64,000 bases of DNA from CAJBVG01 sp943372995 (lineage in GTDB: Bacteria; Bacteroidota; Bacteroidia; Sphingobacteriales; Sphingobacteriaceae). This document shows, in pieces, positions 8,099 to 17,373 of this stretch. Where the stretch lies: contig CALSAQ010000010.1 of assembly GCA_943372995.1 (NCBI GenBank), positions 12,035 through 76,034 on the forward strand, in the 5' to 3' direction. The stretch's first letter is position 1, and the number at the start of each line of letters is the position of its first letter. A model generated the notes under the pieces. That model ran no database searches, was not told the DNA's origin, and saw only the letters and a program-made list of their open reading frames with translations. The position numbers were made by a program, and so were the translations under genes.

Positions 8099-8980
8099 AT
8101 GAGTAAAAAATATCTATGTACAGTGAACCCATTATCGGGTACGCACAAGGCGAGTAAAATGCTTTCCTATTTGCGAGATGATTTTCCTGAAGATGTATTT
8201 ATTGTGCTTGAGAGCAAGAGTCCTGGGTACTTTAGTCGGTTCATTGATCAGACTATACTGACCGATATTGATGGAGTTTTAGTCCTAGGTGGTGATGGAA
8301 CAATGCATGATGTTGTTAACGCGCTTTATACAAATAACCGCTTAGATATACCTGTATTGCTATTTCCGGCAGGTAGCGGCAACGCTTTTAATCATGATTT
8401 TGATTCTTTAACCTATAAAAAAGCTGCAAGTCGTTTACGACAATTTAGAACTATAGAAATTGATTTGATGCAGATTGTATATAATGAACAACCTTGTATT
8501 TCTTTCAATATGATTGGATGGGGTTTGGTGAATGATATCTCTCAACTTTCTGAAAATATCAGATGGATTGGTCCAATTCGATATACATTATCAGCTTTAG
8601 CTGCAATCGTTCCCAATCCCTCATCACGACTACAAATCAAAATGGATGATGTTTCTTACGATGAAGAGTTTTCGTTTGTACTTATACTAAACACTAAACA
8701 CACAGGCAAAGGAATGAAGATGGCTCCTTATGCTGATTTACAAGATGGTTTAATGGATGTTATTTTGGTCCGAAAAACTTCAATGATTAATTTATTGAGA
8801 TTGTTCCCAAAAATATATTCAGGTAAACACATTAAATCTAAATACTTAGAATATCGTCAGGTTAAAACCTTAAGCCTTACCACAAATTCTACACAGAACC
8901 TAACAATTGATGGAGAGATTAAAGGAAGCGCTCCTTTTGAAGTGAGAGTGATAGAGGAGAAGCTTTTCGTTATAGCGTAA
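8099..8980 (+). CDS. Diacylglycerol/sphingosine kinase-family lipid kinase
   Basis: A 293-residue protein of the DAGK catalytic family (YegS/BmrU/DgkB type). The nucleotide-binding GGDGT motif is at residues 64-68, the N-terminal NPLSG at 10-14, PAGSGNAFNHD follows, and the late block LTIDGEIKGSAPFEV is the second conserved region. It phosphorylates a lipid such as diacylglycerol or a sphingoid base at the inner membrane; many Bacteroidota make sphingolipids, so a sphingosine-like substrate is possible but unproven. It is divergent from the sugar dehydrogenase gene (61 nt) and convergent with dsbD across a heptamer hairpin. Confidence 0.88.
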   Translation: MSKKYLCTVNPLSGTHKASKMLSYLRDDFPEDVFIVLESKSPGYFSRFIDQTILTDIDGVLVLGGDGTMHDVVNALYTNNRLDIPVLLFPAGSGNAFNHDFDSLTYKKAASRLRQFRTIEIDLMQIVYNEQPCISFNMIGWGLVNDISQLSENIRWIGPIRYTLSALAAIVPNPSSRLQIKMDDVSYDEEFSFVLILNTKHTGKGMKMAPYADLQDGLMDVILVRKTSMINLLRLFPKIYSGKHIKSKYLEYRQVKTLSLTTNSTQNLTIDGEIKGSAPFEVRVIEEKLFVIA

Positions 8981-9030
8981 TTCGTAGCTCGTATTTCGAA
9001 ATTCGATTTTTACGAGCTACGAAATACGAG
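8981..9030. repeat. Heptanucleotide array folded as inverted repeat
   Basis: Between the convergent lipid kinase and dsbD genes the bases run in 7-nt units: TCGTAGC, TCGTATT, TCGAAAT, TCGATTT, then the same heptamers in reverse complement (TCGTAAA, TCGTAGC, TCGTATT read on the minus strand). The outer arms TCGTAGCTCGTA/TACGAGCTACGA form a perfect 12-bp stem with an 18-nt loop, so it could also act as a bidirectional terminator. Confidence 0.75.
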
Positions 9031-11073
9031 TTATTTCCAAGAATCCAAAAACTCAATATATCCAGGAACATCTTCTTTGTAACCATGAGTTGTGGTAAGT
9101 GGATTACCATCGGCATCAACAATTACATAAAGAGGTTGTGCATTGCTATTGAATTTAGATACTTGTAAATCGACATTTCTGTTACCTAATGTTTTTACTT
9201 TTTTGCCTGTATATTTCGAAACATATTTTTCCGATTCTGATAATTCTGTACGATCATCTACATATAAAGAGATTACCACAAAATCGTTTTTCAATCTTTT
9301 TAATACTTCAGGATCTGGCCAAACTGCATTTTCCATTTTACGGCAATTCGTGCAGCTATGCCCTGTAAAATCAAGGAATACAGGCTTGCCTACTTTCTTC
9401 GCATAAGCTAATCCTTCTTCATAATCGAAAAATGCATCGATGCCAAGTGGTGCATGTAATCGATCTGCATATTTTTTATTAGTAGAATGTTCGCTTGTAT
9501 TTGCTGATGTAAAACCTTTAGTGTATAAATCAAAATCTTGTGTTCCTTGGTGAGGTAAGAATCCACTTACTGCTTTTAACGGAGCTCCCCATAATCCCGG
9601 CACTAAGTACAATGCAAAACTCAAGGTTATAATCGCTAAAAATAATCGTGGTACAGATACGTGTTTCACATCACTATCGTGTGAGAATTTCAATTTGCCT
9701 AATAGATAGAATCCTAGCATTGCAAATATGATAATCCACAATACTATGAATACTTCTCTGTCCAATATTCTCCAATGGTAAGCCATGTCGACATTAGATA
9801 AGAATTTAAGTGCGAAAGCTAATTCTATAAATCCTAAAGTTACTTTAACAGAGTTCAACCACCCACCAGATTTAGGCATAGAGTTTAACCACGATGGGAA
9901 TATGGCGAACAAAGTAAATGGTAATGCTAATGAGATAGAGAATCCAAGCATCCCCATAAATGGGCCCATGTACTGACCTTTATTTGCAGCGTCTACTAAT
10001 AGTGTTCCGATTAATGGTCCGGTACACGAGAACGAAGCGATAGCTAAAACTACAGCCATAAAGAAGATTCCCAACAAGCCTCCTTTGTCTGCTTTTTCAT
10101 CAGCCTTTGTAGACCATGAACTTGGTAATGTAATTTCGAAGGCTCCAAAAAATGAAATCGCGAAAATCACTAATATGATAAAGAATATTAAATTGAATAT
10201 GGCATCGCTTGATAGTTCGTTTAACGCACTTGCGCCAAGTAGAATGGTAATACCTAATCCTAATGCTACATAAATTACTACGATAGAAACTCCATAGATA
10301 ATTGCTTTTCTAATTCCTGATGCTTTAGATTTACTTTGTTTAGTAAAGAAGCTTACAGTTAGAGGAATCATTGGGAAAATGCAAGGCATTAACAATGCAA
10401 CGAATCCAAAAAGAAAACCTTGAAAAAATATTCCCCACATAGAATTATCTGCAGGTGGCGATTTGCCCAAATTAGCATCAGCTAAACTTGTGCTGGTGTC
10501 GGATTTTGTAGAATCTAAAGCAGGACTAGTACTTACATTACTTGTACTAGGTGTATCTTCAGTGGCAATTTTTGGTTCATCTGTTTTCGATTTATCGTCG
10601 GCAACACCAGATGTGTTCACTCCTTTTATGTCGAAACTAAACTCTACTTCTTCTGGAGGTAAACATTGCTTATCATCACATACCATAAACTCAAATACTC
10701 CTTTAAGTTTAAAGTCTTCTTTGCTGTTTACTTTAATTTCTTGACGAAAATTTGCCTTTTTTTCAAACCATGCTACTTGCATTCCGAATATTTCATCGTA
10801 TGCCGAAATAGCTTTTGGAACCTCATTTACTTTTCCTACTAAAGTATATGCTTTCGATTCTTCAAATCTAAAGCTAGTAGGGATAGGGCCGCCATCGCCA
10901 ATATGTTGGGAGTATAAATGCCACTTAGGGTCGATCTTTGCACTGATTACTATTGTCACTTTCTCCGACCCATTATTTTCAACAGCATAAGACCATTTAA
11001 TAGGGTTGAGAATTTGAGAAAAGCTTAAAAAGCTAATAGTTGTAAAAAAAAGTAATGCGATTATTTTCTTCAT
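9031..11073 (-). CDS. dsbD: Thiol:disulfide interchange protein DsbD
   Basis: 680 residues from the ATG at 11073 (MKKIIALLFF signal peptide); an upstream start at 11118 was rejected. DsbD moves electrons from cytoplasmic thioredoxin to periplasmic proteins. In order: signal peptide, an N-terminal DsbD-alpha-like domain with CDDKQCLPP, a low-complexity Ser/Thr/Asp linker, eight or so membrane helices carrying the redox cysteines in LLMPCIFPMIP and ASFSCTGPLIG, then a C-terminal thioredoxin domain with SCTNC (CxxC). The stop overlaps the end of the heptamer hairpin. It lies 51 nt downstream of birA on the same strand and may be cotranscribed with it. Confidence 0.93.
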   Translation of the reverse strand: MKKIIALLFFTTISFLSFSQILNPIKWSYAVENNGSEKVTIVISAKIDPKWHLYSQHIGDGGPIPTSFRFEESKAYTLVGKVNEVPKAISAYDEIFGMQVAWFEKKANFRQEIKVNSKEDFKLKGVFEFMVCDDKQCLPPEEVEFSFDIKGVNTSGVADDKSKTDEPKIATEDTPSTSNVSTSPALDSTKSDTSTSLADANLGKSPPADNSMWGIFFQGFLFGFVALLMPCIFPMIPLTVSFFTKQSKSKASGIRKAIIYGVSIVVIYVALGLGITILLGASALNELSSDAIFNLIFFIILVIFAISFFGAFEITLPSSWSTKADEKADKGGLLGIFFMAVVLAIASFSCTGPLIGTLLVDAANKGQYMGPFMGMLGFSISLALPFTLFAIFPSWLNSMPKSGGWLNSVKVTLGFIELAFALKFLSNVDMAYHWRILDREVFIVLWIIIFAMLGFYLLGKLKFSHDSDVKHVSVPRLFLAIITLSFALYLVPGLWGAPLKAVSGFLPHQGTQDFDLYTKGFTSANTSEHSTNKKYADRLHAPLGIDAFFDYEEGLAYAKKVGKPVFLDFTGHSCTNCRKMENAVWPDPEVLKRLKNDFVVISLYVDDRTELSESEKYVSKYTGKKVKTLGNRNVDLQVSKFNSNAQPLYVIVDADGNPLTTTHGYKEDVPGYIEFLDSWK

Positions 11074-11124
11074 TTCAATTGTTTTTCTAAAAAATTGGCA
11101 AGACATCAAAAATATCAATTTATT

Positions 11125-11877
11125 TTAAACGAGGAACTCTATTTCTTTGGTGTCGAAGCTTTTTACATCGTTATCTACAAGAACTTGTAAGCGTCCTGAA
11201 GGTTCTATACCAACAATTTTACCCGCTTGTGGTTTTCCGGCAATAGTATACTGACTCATCTGCTGATACCTATAAAGCTTATTTAAATAGCATTCCTTTA
11301 AGTATTCGAACTTTTTTGCTTTGAGCATGAGGTAGTGAATCTCAATGTGTTCAAATAAAGAGGGTAGTAAAGAAGGAATATCAAAATGTGTTTTACTTAT
11401 GCCTTTCATTGAACAAGGATTTTTAGCCGTGCTGTAAAAATGAGTTTGATTTACATTGATTCCAATACCTATGATGCTAGTTTTTAAGTGGTTATTCATT
11501 AAAGTGTTTTCTATAAGAATACCTGCAATTTTTTCGTTACCTACATAGATATCGTTTGGCCATTTAACTTTCAACTCGGTATTCAATTGTTCTTCTAGAA
11601 ATGCGCAAATGCCTAAACTTATTGCGATAGATAAGTAAAATTGTTGTTCTATTTGTAAGAATTCTGGACGATAAAGCAGGCTGAGTGTGATGTTTTGTTT
11701 AGGGCTCGACTCCCAAAAAGCGCCTTGCTGACCACGTCCTTGGCTTTGTTCGTCTGCCATAATTACAGCACCTTCCTCTAATGGCTTGGAATTTGACAAC
11801 ATTTCGGAGATAACGGTGTTTGTAGATATAACACGGTCGAGATGAACAAGATTTTTACCTGTGAATAGTGCCGACAT
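11125..11877 (-). CDS. birA: Biotin--[acetyl-CoA-carboxylase] ligase, no HTH domain
   Basis: A 250-residue biotin protein ligase: STNT near the N-terminus, GRGQQG biotin/ATP loop, LKVKWPNDIYVG, KIAGILIE and GIGINVN are all present, followed by a small SH3-like C-terminal domain. It attaches biotin to carboxyl-carrier proteins through biotinyl-AMP. The N-terminal DNA-binding domain of E. coli BirA is absent, so it is a class I ligase without repressor function, as is usual in Bacteroidota. It is divergent from rsfS across 53 nt. Confidence 0.93.
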   Translation of the reverse strand: MSALFTGKNLVHLDRVISTNTVISEMLSNSKPLEEGAVIMADEQSQGRGQQGAFWESSPKQNITLSLLYRPEFLQIEQQFYLSIAISLGICAFLEEQLNTELKVKWPNDIYVGNEKIAGILIENTLMNNHLKTSIIGIGINVNQTHFYSTAKNPCSMKGISKTHFDIPSLLPSLFEHIEIHYLMLKAKKFEYLKECYLNKLYRYQQMSQYTIAGKPQAGKIVGIEPSGRLQVLVDNDVKSFDTKEIEFLV

Positions 11878-11903
11878 TGTAGCTAATGTAAATGATAAAT
11901 TTT

Positions 11904-11911
11904 TATTTTTG
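11904..11911 (+). promoter_or_regulatory. TAnnTTTG promoter box for rsfS-ftsH
   Basis: TATTTTTG matches the Bacteroidota -7 consensus 19 nt before the rsfS ATG, in the divergent birA-rsfS gap. A TTG about 23 nt upstream could serve as -33. Confidence 0.5.
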
Positions 11912-11930
11912 TGTAAATTAATCGCTTTTA

Positions 11931-12326
11931 ATGCTTAGAAACAAACAGCTTAAAGAAACAAGCACCCAATCTGAAGAGTCAAAACGCATCACCGAAGTAA
12001 TTGTACACGGGATGCAGGAGAAAAAAGGTAAAGATATAATAAGCCTCGACCTAAGAAATATCAGCAGTTCTGTCAGTGATTATTTTGTAGTTTGTCACGC
12101 TGATTCATCTACACAAGTAAAAGCCATAGCCGATTCTGTAGAAGACGAAATGTTTAAAGCTTTTGGTGAAGAGCCATGGCATAAAGAAGGTTTTCAAAAT
12201 TCGGAATGGATTTTACTCGATTTTGTAAGCGTGGTAGTACATATATTTAGAACAGAAAAAAGAGAGCACTACGGTGTAGAGGAACTATGGGGTGATGCTG
12301 AAGTGGTAAGTTACCAATCAGCTTAA
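11931..12326 (+). CDS. rsfS: Ribosome silencing factor RsfS
   Basis: A 131-residue RsfS/DUF143 protein. It binds ribosomal protein uL14 and blocks 50S-30S joining when nutrients are scarce. Family blocks are clear: DIISLDLRNISSSVSDYFVVC, STQVKAIADSV, EGFQNSEWILLDF and VVVHIFRTEKREHYGVEELWGDA. The first about 18 residues are a variable, charged leader. It sits 24 nt upstream of ftsH, the usual Bacteroidota arrangement, so the two are probably one operon. Confidence 0.95.
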   Translation: MLRNKQLKETSTQSEESKRITEVIVHGMQEKKGKDIISLDLRNISSSVSDYFVVCHADSSTQVKAIADSVEDEMFKAFGEEPWHKEGFQNSEWILLDFVSVVVHIFRTEKREHYGVEELWGDAEVVSYQSA

Positions 12327-12350
12327 TTAAATTAACGGAACATAATTAAA

Positions 12351-14411
12351 ATGGAAGATAATAAGAAAATGAATACGGGTAATTCGAAAGATAAGCAAAA
12401 GAGGAGCTTACCCAAACCTCCAAAGTTTAATTTTTATTGGATATATGGAATCCTATTGGTAGGTATCATAGGGTTTAATCTTTTATATTCTGGAAATTCT
12501 GCTAAAGAAATTTCTTTTCAACGTTTCACTAATGAAATGTTGCTGAGTCATGATGTTGATAAATTAATAGGATATCAAGAAGGAAGTATATATAAAATCG
12601 AAGTTTATATTCAAAAAGATAAACTTCAGAATGAAAAATATAAAGACATAAACACCAATAAATTTTTATCGGGTGTGGGTCCTCACTATTATTTCACTGA
12701 AGCAGCAAGTTCAGTAAGCGATTTGAAAGAACAGTTACGCGAACTTCAAAAAGGTTTTGCACCAAACGAACAAATAAACATTCAGTTTATTGAGCGTTCT
12801 AATTGGGGTAGAGATTTTCTATTGACATGGATATTGCCATTGGCGATCATGATTGCGGTTTGGATTTTCATCATGAGAAAAATTTCAGGTGGTGGATCGG
12901 GTCCAGGTGGACAAATATTCAATATTGGAAAATCGAAAGCTACTTTGTTCGATAAAGAATCTCAGGTAACCATTACATTTAATGATGTTGCAGGTTTAGA
13001 AGAAGCGAAACAAGAAGTAATGGAGGTGGTCGATTTCTTGAAGAACCCTAAAAAATATACAGCCTTAGGAGGTAAAATTCCGAAAGGGGTGTTGTTGGTT
13101 GGTTCTCCTGGTACAGGTAAAACCTTATTAGCAAAAGCAGTAGCAGGTGAAGCTCAAGTTCCTTTCTTCTCTTTATCGGGTTCCGATTTTGTGGAGATGT
13201 TTGTGGGTGTTGGTGCATCACGTGTACGTGATTTGTTTAAACAAGCAAAAGAAAAAGCTCCATGTATTATTTTTATTGATGAGATTGATGCGGTAGGACG
13301 TGCAAGAGGAAAAAATCAAATCATGGGAGGTAATGATGAGCGTGAAAATACATTAAACCAATTATTGGTGGAGATGGATGGATTCGGTACAGATTCGGGT
13401 GTAATTATCATGGCGGCTACTAACCGTCCGGATGTACTCGACCCTGCATTACTTCGTCCGGGTCGTTTCGACAGACAAATTGCAATTGATCGCCCAGACT
13501 TAAAAGGTCGTGAGCAAATTTTTAAAGTGCACATGAAGCCTTTGACTTTAGCACCAGAAGTAGATGCTAAAAAATTAGCTGCACAAACCCCAGGTTTTGC
13601 AGGTGCTGAAATTGCAAACGTATGTAACGAAGCTGCGCTTATAGCTGCACGTAGAGATAAGAAAGCTATCGACATGCAAGATTTCCAAGATGCTATCGAT
13701 CGTGTGATTGGTGGATTAGAAAAGAAAAATAAAATTATTTCTCCTGAAGAAAAGAGAATAGTTGCTTACCACGAATCAGGTCATGCTATAGCCGGTTGGT
13801 TTTTAGAACATGCTGATCCATTGGTAAAAGTATCTATTGTACCTAGAGGTATAGCGGCTTTAGGATACGCACAATACTTACCTAAAGAACAATACTTATA
13901 TACTACAGAACAATTGTTAGATAGTATTAAAATGACATTAGGAGGTAGAGCTGCGGAAGAGATTGTGTTTGGTAAAATATCTACTGGTGCACAAAACGAT
14001 TTGGAAAGAATAACAAAACTTGCTTATGCAATGATTACCATGTATGGTATGAATAAAAATGTAGGTAATGTTTCATTTAACGATCCTCAAGGTGAATATG
14101 GTTTTGGAAAACCGTATTCAGATAAAACTGCAGAGATGATTGATATAGAGGTAAGAACTCTTATCGATACAGTATATAATGAGACTAAACAGTTATTAAC
14201 TACTCATAGAGAAGGTTTAGAAAAAATAGCTCAAGCATTATTGCAGAAAGAAATTATTTTCCAATCGGATTTAGAGGAATTATTAGGTAAACGACCTTTT
14301 GATACTAGAACTACTTATGATGAGTTTGTAAATGGAGATGATGAAACTAAGGAGAAAGTAGTAGAAGAAGAGAAAGGCCAAGAACAGCCAGAAACAGAGA
14401 AATTAAATTAA
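12351..14411 (+). CDS. ftsH: ATP-dependent zinc metalloprotease FtsH
   Basis: A 686-residue membrane protease that removes misfolded and short-lived membrane and regulatory proteins. Two membrane helices flank a periplasmic domain (about residues 28-48 and 155-175). The AAA+ module has Walker A GSPGTGKT at 251-258, Walker B IIFIDEID and the SRH with RPGRFDRQI. The zinc site is H474-E-S-G-H478. The acidic C-terminal tail (about 40 residues rich in Glu/Lys/Asp) is typical for the phylum. It follows rsfS and ends at a strong hairpin terminator. Confidence 0.97.
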   Translation: MEDNKKMNTGNSKDKQKRSLPKPPKFNFYWIYGILLVGIIGFNLLYSGNSAKEISFQRFTNEMLLSHDVDKLIGYQEGSIYKIEVYIQKDKLQNEKYKDINTNKFLSGVGPHYYFTEAASSVSDLKEQLRELQKGFAPNEQINIQFIERSNWGRDFLLTWILPLAIMIAVWIFIMRKISGGGSGPGGQIFNIGKSKATLFDKESQVTITFNDVAGLEEAKQEVMEVVDFLKNPKKYTALGGKIPKGVLLVGSPGTGKTLLAKAVAGEAQVPFFSLSGSDFVEMFVGVGASRVRDLFKQAKEKAPCIIFIDEIDAVGRARGKNQIMGGNDERENTLNQLLVEMDGFGTDSGVIIMAATNRPDVLDPALLRPGRFDRQIAIDRPDLKGREQIFKVHMKPLTLAPEVDAKKLAAQTPGFAGAEIANVCNEAALIAARRDKKAIDMQDFQDAIDRVIGGLEKKNKIISPEEKRIVAYHESGHAIAGWFLEHADPLVKVSIVPRGIAALGYAQYLPKEQYLYTTEQLLDSIKMTLGGRAAEEIVFGKISTGAQNDLERITKLAYAMITMYGMNKNVGNVSFNDPQGEYGFGKPYSDKTAEMIDIEVRTLIDTVYNETKQLLTTHREGLEKIAQALLQKEIIFQSDLEELLGKRPFDTRTTYDEFVNGDDETKEKVVEEEKGQEQPETEKLN

Positions 14412-14414
14412 TAG

Positions 14415-14437
14415 AAGGACGCGTTAGCGTCCTTTCT
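14415..14437 (+). terminator. Rho-independent terminator after ftsH
   Basis: A perfect 8-bp stem (AAGGACGC/GCGTCCTT, 4-nt loop) followed by TCTTGTTT lies directly after the ftsH stop. Confidence 0.75.
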
Positions 14438-14447
14438 TGTTTATTAT

Positions 14448-14455
14448 TAACTTTG
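14448..14455 (+). promoter_or_regulatory. TAnnTTTG box 4 nt before the LUD gene start
   Basis: TAACTTTG lies just after the ftsH terminator with only 4 nt between it and the ATG at 14460. Initiation at the usual distance would give a leaderless or near-leaderless mRNA. Confidence 0.55.
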
Positions 14456-14459
14456 TACT

Positions 14460-15104
14460 ATGCGCGAGGCTACACCAAAAGAAAGAATGTTAAAACAAAT
14501 CAGGAAAGCCCTGATTGATAAAACAGAAAATCCATATTCAAAACTAGAAGAAACTGGGCCAATCTTTGTTCAAGATGATGAGCTCTTGGAAATACGTTTT
14601 GCTCAAGAATTTTCAAAAATAAACGGGCAATTTCAGTTTTGCGAAAGCAAAGAACAATGCATAGAAGATCTAGCTGCATTGGTTTCTGAGAGAAACTGGA
14701 CAAACATCTATTGCTGGGAAGAAAAATTATTAACTTGGTTAAATACAGGAAGCATTTTATTACAGAGCAACGACTCTAATTTCGATGAAGCTAATGTAGG
14801 CATTACCACTTGCGATGCACTAGTAGCAAGAACAGGAAGCATAATGATTACAAATGCTTCGGAAGCAGGGAGAAGATTATCTATTTACCCACATGTGCAT
14901 GTAGTGATTGCTTATACTTCGCAACTTTGTGCCGACATCGGCGATGCCTTGAATATTATTCAAGATAGATATAAAGAAAAATTACCTTCGATGATTAGCA
15001 CTACAACCGGACCAAGTCGTACAGCGGATATAGAAAAAACACTTGTACTAGGAGCGCATGGTCCAAGAGAAATATTTGTTTTCTTAATCGATGATCAAGC
15101 ATAA
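14460..15104 (+). CDS. LUD domain (LutC/YkgG family) protein
   Basis: A 214-residue protein of the LutC/YkgG (LUD) family. Recognised blocks are VGITTCDALVARTGSIMI, the SEAGRRLSIYPHVHVVI stretch and the C-terminal ISTTTGPSRTADIEKTLVLGAHGPREIFVFLI, which is near-universal in the family. In LutABC operons this protein takes part in lactate oxidation, but here no lutA or lutB is adjacent, so the role is open. It begins a compact run with lpxH (1-nt gap) and a secreted protein gene. Confidence 0.88.
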   Translation: MREATPKERMLKQIRKALIDKTENPYSKLEETGPIFVQDDELLEIRFAQEFSKINGQFQFCESKEQCIEDLAALVSERNWTNIYCWEEKLLTWLNTGSILLQSNDSNFDEANVGITTCDALVARTGSIMITNASEAGRRLSIYPHVHVVIAYTSQLCADIGDALNIIQDRYKEKLPSMISTTTGPSRTADIEKTLVLGAHGPREIFVFLIDDQA

Positions 15105-15105
15105 T

Positions 15106-15855
15106 ATGGAAGAGCAAAAATCAATATATTTTGCGTCGGATTTTCATTTGGGTGTACCCGATGAAAAATCATCGAGAGAGAGAGAGCTTGCAGTGGTGCG
15201 CTGGCTTGATATGGTAAAGCACGACGCGAAAGAAATTTATTTGGTTGGAGATATTTTTGATTTTTGGTTCGAATATGCAAAAGTAATCCCTAAGGGATTT
15301 GTACGCTTACAAGGTAAAATTGCAGAAATAACAGACTCAGGTATTCCAGTATATTTTTTTACAGGTAACCACGACATGTGGATGTTCGATTATTTTGAGA
15401 AAGAATTAGGAGTAAAGATATATCGCGATAATATAGTAAGAGAATATTTTGGGAAGCGAGTAATGATAGGGCATGGCGACGGATTAGGACCTGGAGATTA
15501 TTCGTACAAGTTTTTAAAGAAAATATTTGCAAGTAAAATCTGTCAGTGGTTATTTGCAAGGATACATCCTAATTTAGGGATGTGGATTGCCGATAAATGG
15601 TCGAGAAGCAGTAGAATAGCCAACGATAACAAAGAACAATTTTTAGGGGAAGAGAAGGAGTGGCTAGCCATTTATGCCAAAGAAATTCTGGAGAAAGAGC
15701 ATTTCGATTATTTTATTTTCGGACACAGACATCTCCCACTTGAAATAAAATTGAACGAAAAGAGTTTATATATAAACTTAGGAGAGTGGGTGCATCATAG
15801 AACGTATGCACAGTGGAATGCACAAGGCATCACACTAAAGAAATTCGAACAATAA
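15106..15855 (+). CDS. lpxH: UDP-2,3-diacylglucosamine diphosphatase (LpxH-like)
   Basis: 249 residues from the ATG at 15106, 1 nt after the LUD gene stop; an in-frame ATG at 15091 would overlap that gene. It is a calcineurin-like metallophosphoesterase with the full metal-site set: DFHLG, GDIFDFWFEY, GNHD, GHGDG and GHRH. LpxH hydrolyses UDP-2,3-diacylglucosamine to lipid X in lipid A synthesis at the inner membrane. The insertion DYSYKFLKKIFAS is typical of Bacteroidota members. The stop overlaps the next start (TAATG). Confidence 0.9.
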   Translation: MEEQKSIYFASDFHLGVPDEKSSRERELAVVRWLDMVKHDAKEIYLVGDIFDFWFEYAKVIPKGFVRLQGKIAEITDSGIPVYFFTGNHDMWMFDYFEKELGVKIYRDNIVREYFGKRVMIGHGDGLGPGDYSYKFLKKIFASKICQWLFARIHPNLGMWIADKWSRSSRIANDNKEQFLGEEKEWLAIYAKEILEKEHFDYFIFGHRHLPLEIKLNEKSLYINLGEWVHHRTYAQWNAQGITLKKFEQ

Positions 15856-16634
15856 TGAAAACCAAACTACTGTTATTTATTTTAATGCTGTTGGTGCAAC
15901 AAACATTTGCACAAACGATTAAAAAAATTGCAGACGAAGTAAGTTTCTATAAAGTAGACAGAATAGGCAATGTGTATTTTGTTGATGCAAGAAATAATTT
16001 AACTAAATACGAACCTAACATACAACGCTATACACGTTTTGCTGACTTAAGAAGCGGAAAAATTTCCTCGATAGATGTTAGCAACCCATTGAGAGTAATA
16101 GTGTTTTATGCCGATCAGGCTGTAGTGAAATTTCTGGATGTTAATCTTACCGAAATAAATTCATTTCAAATTAGAAACAGCTATCCAGAAGGATGGATAT
16201 CATTAGTAGCTACCTCAAATAATAATGGTTTATGGATGTACGATAATTTGAATAGAAAATTATTGAAGTTAGGTGAGCAACTAAATACTTTATTTATCAG
16301 TAGTGATTTATATTTAGTGTTATCAAAAAAAATAAATCCAACAGAGATTATCGAATATGCAGATCAATTGTATTTGAGTGATTCTCTATACGGAGTTTTT
16401 GTTTTCGATTTGTTTGGAGGATATAAAAAAACATTAGCGATTTATCCGAGTAAGATTTTACAAATTGATAATGATAAAATTTTATTCGAAAAAAATTCTC
16501 AATGGTTAAGTTATTCCGATTTCAAAACAGATACGCTCAACCCGATTACAAACAATAGTAAAAGCCCAATTCAGTGGGATAAAAAAACGAGTTACTATTT
16601 AGAAAATAATTCACTAATTCAGAGAAGCGAATAA
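15855..16634 (+). CDS. Secreted hypothetical protein, likely beta-propeller
   Basis: 259 residues from the ATG at 15855, which overlaps the lpxH stop by one base. A signal peptide is clear (MKTKLLLFILMLLVQQTFAQ). The rest has repeated short beta-strand patterns (YKVDRIGNVYFVDARNNLTKY, WMYDNLNRKLLKLGEQ, VFVFDLFGGYKK) like an incomplete beta-propeller. Proteins of this type commonly follow lpxH or related genes in the phylum, but the function is unknown. A possible role in envelope maintenance is inferred only from position. Confidence 0.75.
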   Translation: MKTKLLLFILMLLVQQTFAQTIKKIADEVSFYKVDRIGNVYFVDARNNLTKYEPNIQRYTRFADLRSGKISSIDVSNPLRVIVFYADQAVVKFLDVNLTEINSFQIRNSYPEGWISLVATSNNNGLWMYDNLNRKLLKLGEQLNTLFISSDLYLVLSKKINPTEIIEYADQLYLSDSLYGVFVFDLFGGYKKTLAIYPSKILQIDNDKILFEKNSQWLSYSDFKTDTLNPITNNSKSPIQWDKKTSYYLENNSLIQRSE

Positions 16635-16911
16635 AACGGAAAGACAGAAATGGAAAAATGTTCCATTATGGGAATTTGAGTATTATTTACGGATAAATGA
16701 CTGCATAAAATATGTATTATACCAAAAGCCAAAATCTACCAAAAACCTTATTTTCAGTACTATTATAGGCTTATTCTATGGAAGTATAATAAAGAAATAC
16801 CTGCATAAAATAGTCGATTGGCACGGGGGCATGCATTTTGTAAAATCTGGTGTATAAACTAAACTGTATTATTTTTTCCCAGAAAGTAATACTGTTACAA
16901 ATCCTACCCAG
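16635..16911. other. 277-nt gap with an open frame lacking a start codon
   Basis: The plus strand has about 80 codons without a stop (ending TAA at about 16858), but no ATG, GTG or TTG near the beginning, so I do not call a gene. It may be a gene relic. No promoter or terminator was clear. Confidence 0.3.
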
Positions 16912-17253
16912 ATGTATACTTTTATAACCTTAAAACAATTACGTGAGATTCGTAACTACACACAAAGTTTTGTGGCTAGTAAAATCGGAGTAACGCAATC
17001 TGCTTACTCAAAAATCGAAAATTTTAGTTGTCAGACTTCCATCGACAATTACAAGAAGATTGCCGACTTGTTAAATGTGGATGTAGATCAGGTATTGAGC
17101 AACCGTATTCAGGCTTTGATACACATTAAAAGCAGTACAACAAGGAATGAACTAGTGGATAATAATCTGCCAAACATTATGCAGATTATTAATACGATTA
17201 AAGAGCAAGAGTTTCTTTTGAATCGTATCATCCACAAAAGCGACGTAGCCTGA
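16912..17253 (+). CDS. XRE-family helix-turn-helix protein
   Basis: A 113-residue protein with an N-terminal XRE HTH (LREIRNYTQSFVASKIGVTQ, then SAYSKIENFS and YKKIADLLNVDVDQVL), followed by about 45 residues of uncharacterised, partly helical tail. It presumably binds DNA as a dimer; the target is unknown. No toxin-like partner is adjacent. It lies 120 nt upstream of prfA. Confidence 0.75.
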   Translation: MYTFITLKQLREIRNYTQSFVASKIGVTQSAYSKIENFSCQTSIDNYKKIADLLNVDVDQVLSNRIQALIHIKSSTTRNELVDNNLPNIMQIINTIKEQEFLLNRIIHKSDVA

Positions 17254-17339
17254 CTCCGCAAATGAAGATAATACCGACATATCAAACCAGTAAGACATTT
17301 TTACGTTATAAGTAAAAGGTTTTTAGCCCTTTTTTGCTT

Positions 17340-17347
17340 AATTTTGC
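17340..17347 (+). promoter_or_regulatory. TAnnTTTG promoter box for prfA
   Basis: TAATTTTG matches the -7 consensus 26 nt before the prfA ATG. An RBS-like AAGGAGAA follows at about 17358. Confidence 0.5.
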
Positions 17348-17373
17348 AAACTTTATAAGGAGAATTTTAGGTT

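Noticed and set aside
13316..13675. 119-codon frame antisense to ftsH
   Set aside because: It mirrors the highly conserved AAA+ region of ftsH; no independent signal.
16615..16858. Plus-strand open frame of about 80 codons between the lpxH-linked gene and the XRE gene
   Set aside because: There is no ATG, GTG or TTG near its beginning and no recognisable domain; it could be a relic but cannot be called a gene.
16912..17253. XRE gene as antitoxin of a toxin-antitoxin pair
   Set aside because: No small toxin-like gene lies next to it; the neighbours are lpxH-linked and prfA.
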